A stretch of DNA of 64,000 nucleotides from the NCBI GenBank assembly GCA_002478885.1, contig DLKC01000039.1, positions 1 through 64,000 of the forward strand, written 5' to 3'. The stretch comes from Chitinophagaceae bacterium UBA7600 (GTDB lineage Bacteria; Bacteroidota; Bacteroidia; Chitinophagales; Chitinophagaceae). This document shows, piece by piece, positions 62,754 to 64,000 of the stretch. The notes below the pieces were generated by a model. It saw nothing but the letters and a program-made list of their open reading frames with translations. It had not been told where the DNA came from and made no database searches. Numbering within the stretch: the stretch's first letter is position 1; the number at the start of each line of letters is the position of its first letter. A program made the position numbers and the translations under genes.

Positions 62754-63275
62754 TTAAGTTAATGGTTGTGCAAAAGGATCTTTTGGATTTTTCTTTGCTA
62801 TACCAGCGCCAACAAGGGAAGCGATGGCACCTATCAGTGCAAACATCAGCAGTATACTTCCGATAACAATTGGCACAAAGAATTTTCTGGTTATTTCAAG
62901 TGCCTGGTCTATTTGCTCTTCGCTAAGGTTGTTTTGCGACTGCATTTGTTTTCTTGCTTCATTAATTCCCATCTCCATCATATCGGGAAATAAAAATTTC
63001 ACGGCAACGAAAGAATACACTGCTGTAAGTGCTGCAACAAAGGCAGAAGTTTTGAAACCGTGAGCAAAAACATTACCAAAGGTTACGTTGCCGTTCATTT
63101 GTTTTGCGTAGTAATGGCAGCTCCACACAATGCCTCCGAATAGCAGTATATATTGAATAGAATTGAGGGATTTGTTTGTTGTTTGACCAGTGAAATAAAC
63201 GGCAAGTCCGAATACGATCAGCACAAGACTGATCAACAGACCTTTTTGAACTGGAGTAACAACTTTTTGTTCCAT
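62754..63275 (-). CDS. DUF4199 family membrane protein
   Basis: The protein has four hydrophobic segments (GLLISLVLIVFGLAVYFTG, IQYILLFGGIVWSCHYYA, TSAFVAALTAVYSFVAVKFL, VPIVIGSILLMFALIGAIASLVG) and a charged loop with EARKQMQSQNNLSEEQIDQALE before the last one, as in DUF4199. Function unknown. The ATG at 63275 is preferred since the residues upstream overlap the pyrC end. It sits between pyrC and the GT2 gene with gaps of 13 and 9 bp. Confidence 0.87.
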   Translation of the reverse strand: MEQKVVTPVQKGLLISLVLIVFGLAVYFTGQTTNKSLNSIQYILLFGGIVWSCHYYAKQMNGNVTFGNVFAHGFKTSAFVAALTAVYSFVAVKFLFPDMMEMGINEARKQMQSQNNLSEEQIDQALEITRKFFVPIVIGSILLMFALIGAIASLVGAGIAKKNPKDPFAQPLT

Positions 63276-63288
63276 AGCAATGTATAAT

Positions 63289-64000
63289 TTACGGGTTAAT
63301 AAATTTATTGGCTTTTGTAAAGATACCAATCACTTTCCCTTTCAGCATTTTATTCATAAATGCTGAATTTACCGACCTACTTTTTGTTGTTTCGTTTGTA
63401 AGCTGGGTGTCTCCATCGTTGTTGAACAAAGTAATGTCCGCAGTTTCACCCTCTTTTATTTCTGCCGCCGGCAGGTTAAATATTTTTCTTGCGTTCAATG
63501 AGAAGAGCGTCGAAACCTGTTCTGCTGAAAGATTGGGCAAAACGGTATTCAGTGCAGCATAAGATGTTTCTAAACCGGTCATGCCATTTTTTGCATATTC
63601 AAATTCGCAAATCTTGCTGTCCCATTCATGCGGCATGTGATGTGTTGCGATACAATCCACTGTGCCGTTTAAAACCGCTTCCCTTAAAGCCATCATATCT
63701 TCCTTTGAGCGAAGCGGCGGGTTTACTTTAAGGTTGCAGTCATACTCCAGCAGGTCTTCGTCGCAAAAGAAAAGATGATGAGGTGTTACAGAACAGGTAA
63801 CCTGTAAGCCGGCCTCTTTTGCGCGTCTAATATATTCAAACGATTTCGGTGTAGTAACACCCGTAAAATGCAGTTTGGAGTCTGCGTAACGTGCAAGCTT
63901 AATATCTCTCGCTACCATCAGTTCTTCCGCCAGGGCCGGAACCCCGGGCAGGCCGAGCTTTGTGCTCATAATTCCTTCGTGCATCAGCCCGAACTGGCCA
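63289..64000 (-). CDS. pyrC: Dihydroorotase, C-terminal part (5' end outside window)
   Basis: It catalyses ring closure of carbamoyl-aspartate to dihydroorotate in pyrimidine synthesis. The visible part has HFTGVTTPKSFEYIRRAKEAG, the metal His in TCSVTPHHLFF, CIATHHMPHEWDSK (with the late His/Asp region) and GMTGLETSYAALNTVLPNL, all typical of class I dihydroorotases. The frame continues past the window end (GQFGLMHEG), so the true start is not seen. It leads the set pyrC-DUF4199-GT2-GT4 on the minus strand. Confidence 0.9.
   Translation of the reverse strand, partial: GQFGLMHEGIMSTKLGLPGVPALAEELMVARDIKLARYADSKLHFTGVTTPKSFEYIRRAKEAGLQVTCSVTPHHLFFCDEDLLEYDCNLKVNPPLRSKEDMMALREAVLNGTVDCIATHHMPHEWDSKICEFEYAKNGMTGLETSYAALNTVLPNLSAEQVSTLFSLNARKIFNLPAAEIKEGETADITLFNNDGDTQLTNETTKSRSVNSAFMNKMLKGKVIGIFTKANKFINP

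Overview
The window reads as chromosomal DNA of a Bacteroidota bacterium, most likely Chitinophagaceae or a close relative (inference). The signs are a PorP/SprF type IX secretion protein, an OmpP1/FadL outer-membrane protein, a WbqC-family protein, a CytoC_RC-type cytochrome, the short arginine decarboxylase typical of this phylum, TAnnTTTG-type promoter boxes, and few obvious Shine-Dalgarno sequences. I see no prophage, plasmid, CRISPR array, transposase or rRNA. One partial tRNA-Arg(ACG) opens the window.

Layout. 0-6 kb: tRNA, pcm, phosphohexomutase, phosphoribosyltransferase, a membrane Fe-S protein and a dipeptide epimerase. 6.3-16 kb: a very large 4-alpha-glucanotransferase, a dihaem cytochrome, a GMC oxidoreductase, a Gfo/Idh/MocA oxidoreductase, an NAD(P)-binding protein and an L,D-transpeptidase. 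15.8-27.6 kb: DUF2752 and dispanin proteins, proS, lipoproteins, FadL, two pseudouridine synthases, rlmN, rpmI-rplT and arginine decarboxylase. 27.8-35.9 kb: a cation/proton antiporter, an AT-rich low-gene stretch, LEA-2 lipoprotein, WbqC, PorP/SprF, tag, a GNAT acetyltransferase and a mutase large subunit. 36-47 kb: an alpha-glucan block (GH13 amylase, sugar MFS, glgC, glgA, FHS-type sugar MFS, ROK kinase). 47-57 kb: beta-helix protein, PagL-like protein, dnaK, DUF2809, a second secreted Gfo/Idh/MocA protein and YtxH. 57.4-64 kb: hddA-gmhA-hddC plus gmhB for GDP-D-glycero-D-manno-heptose, then the packed set pyrC-DUF4199-GT2-GT4.

How the genes fit together. The phosphomutase, GlgC, GlgA, amylase, MalQ, transporters and ROK kinase outline glycogen synthesis and alpha-glucan or maltodextrin turnover. 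No branching enzyme or phosphorylase lies in the window. The heptose genes and two glycosyltransferases point to a surface glycan.

The most striking feature is not a gene. At least 31 copies of an inverted-arm repeat, about 50-60 nt per arm, sit in intergenic gaps and never inside a recognised gene. Each arm runs from an outer T-run and CCGGC end to a conserved 20-nt tip, GTTGCGTCGCACTCTTGTAC (type A) or GTTGTGTCACTCACTTGTAC (type B). Nine compact pairs face each other across short non-conserved spacers, and most intact pairs combine one A with one B tip. Four further facing pairs enclose whole genes or gene groups. I do not recognise this family; it resembles REP/BIME or MITE elements in organisation only.
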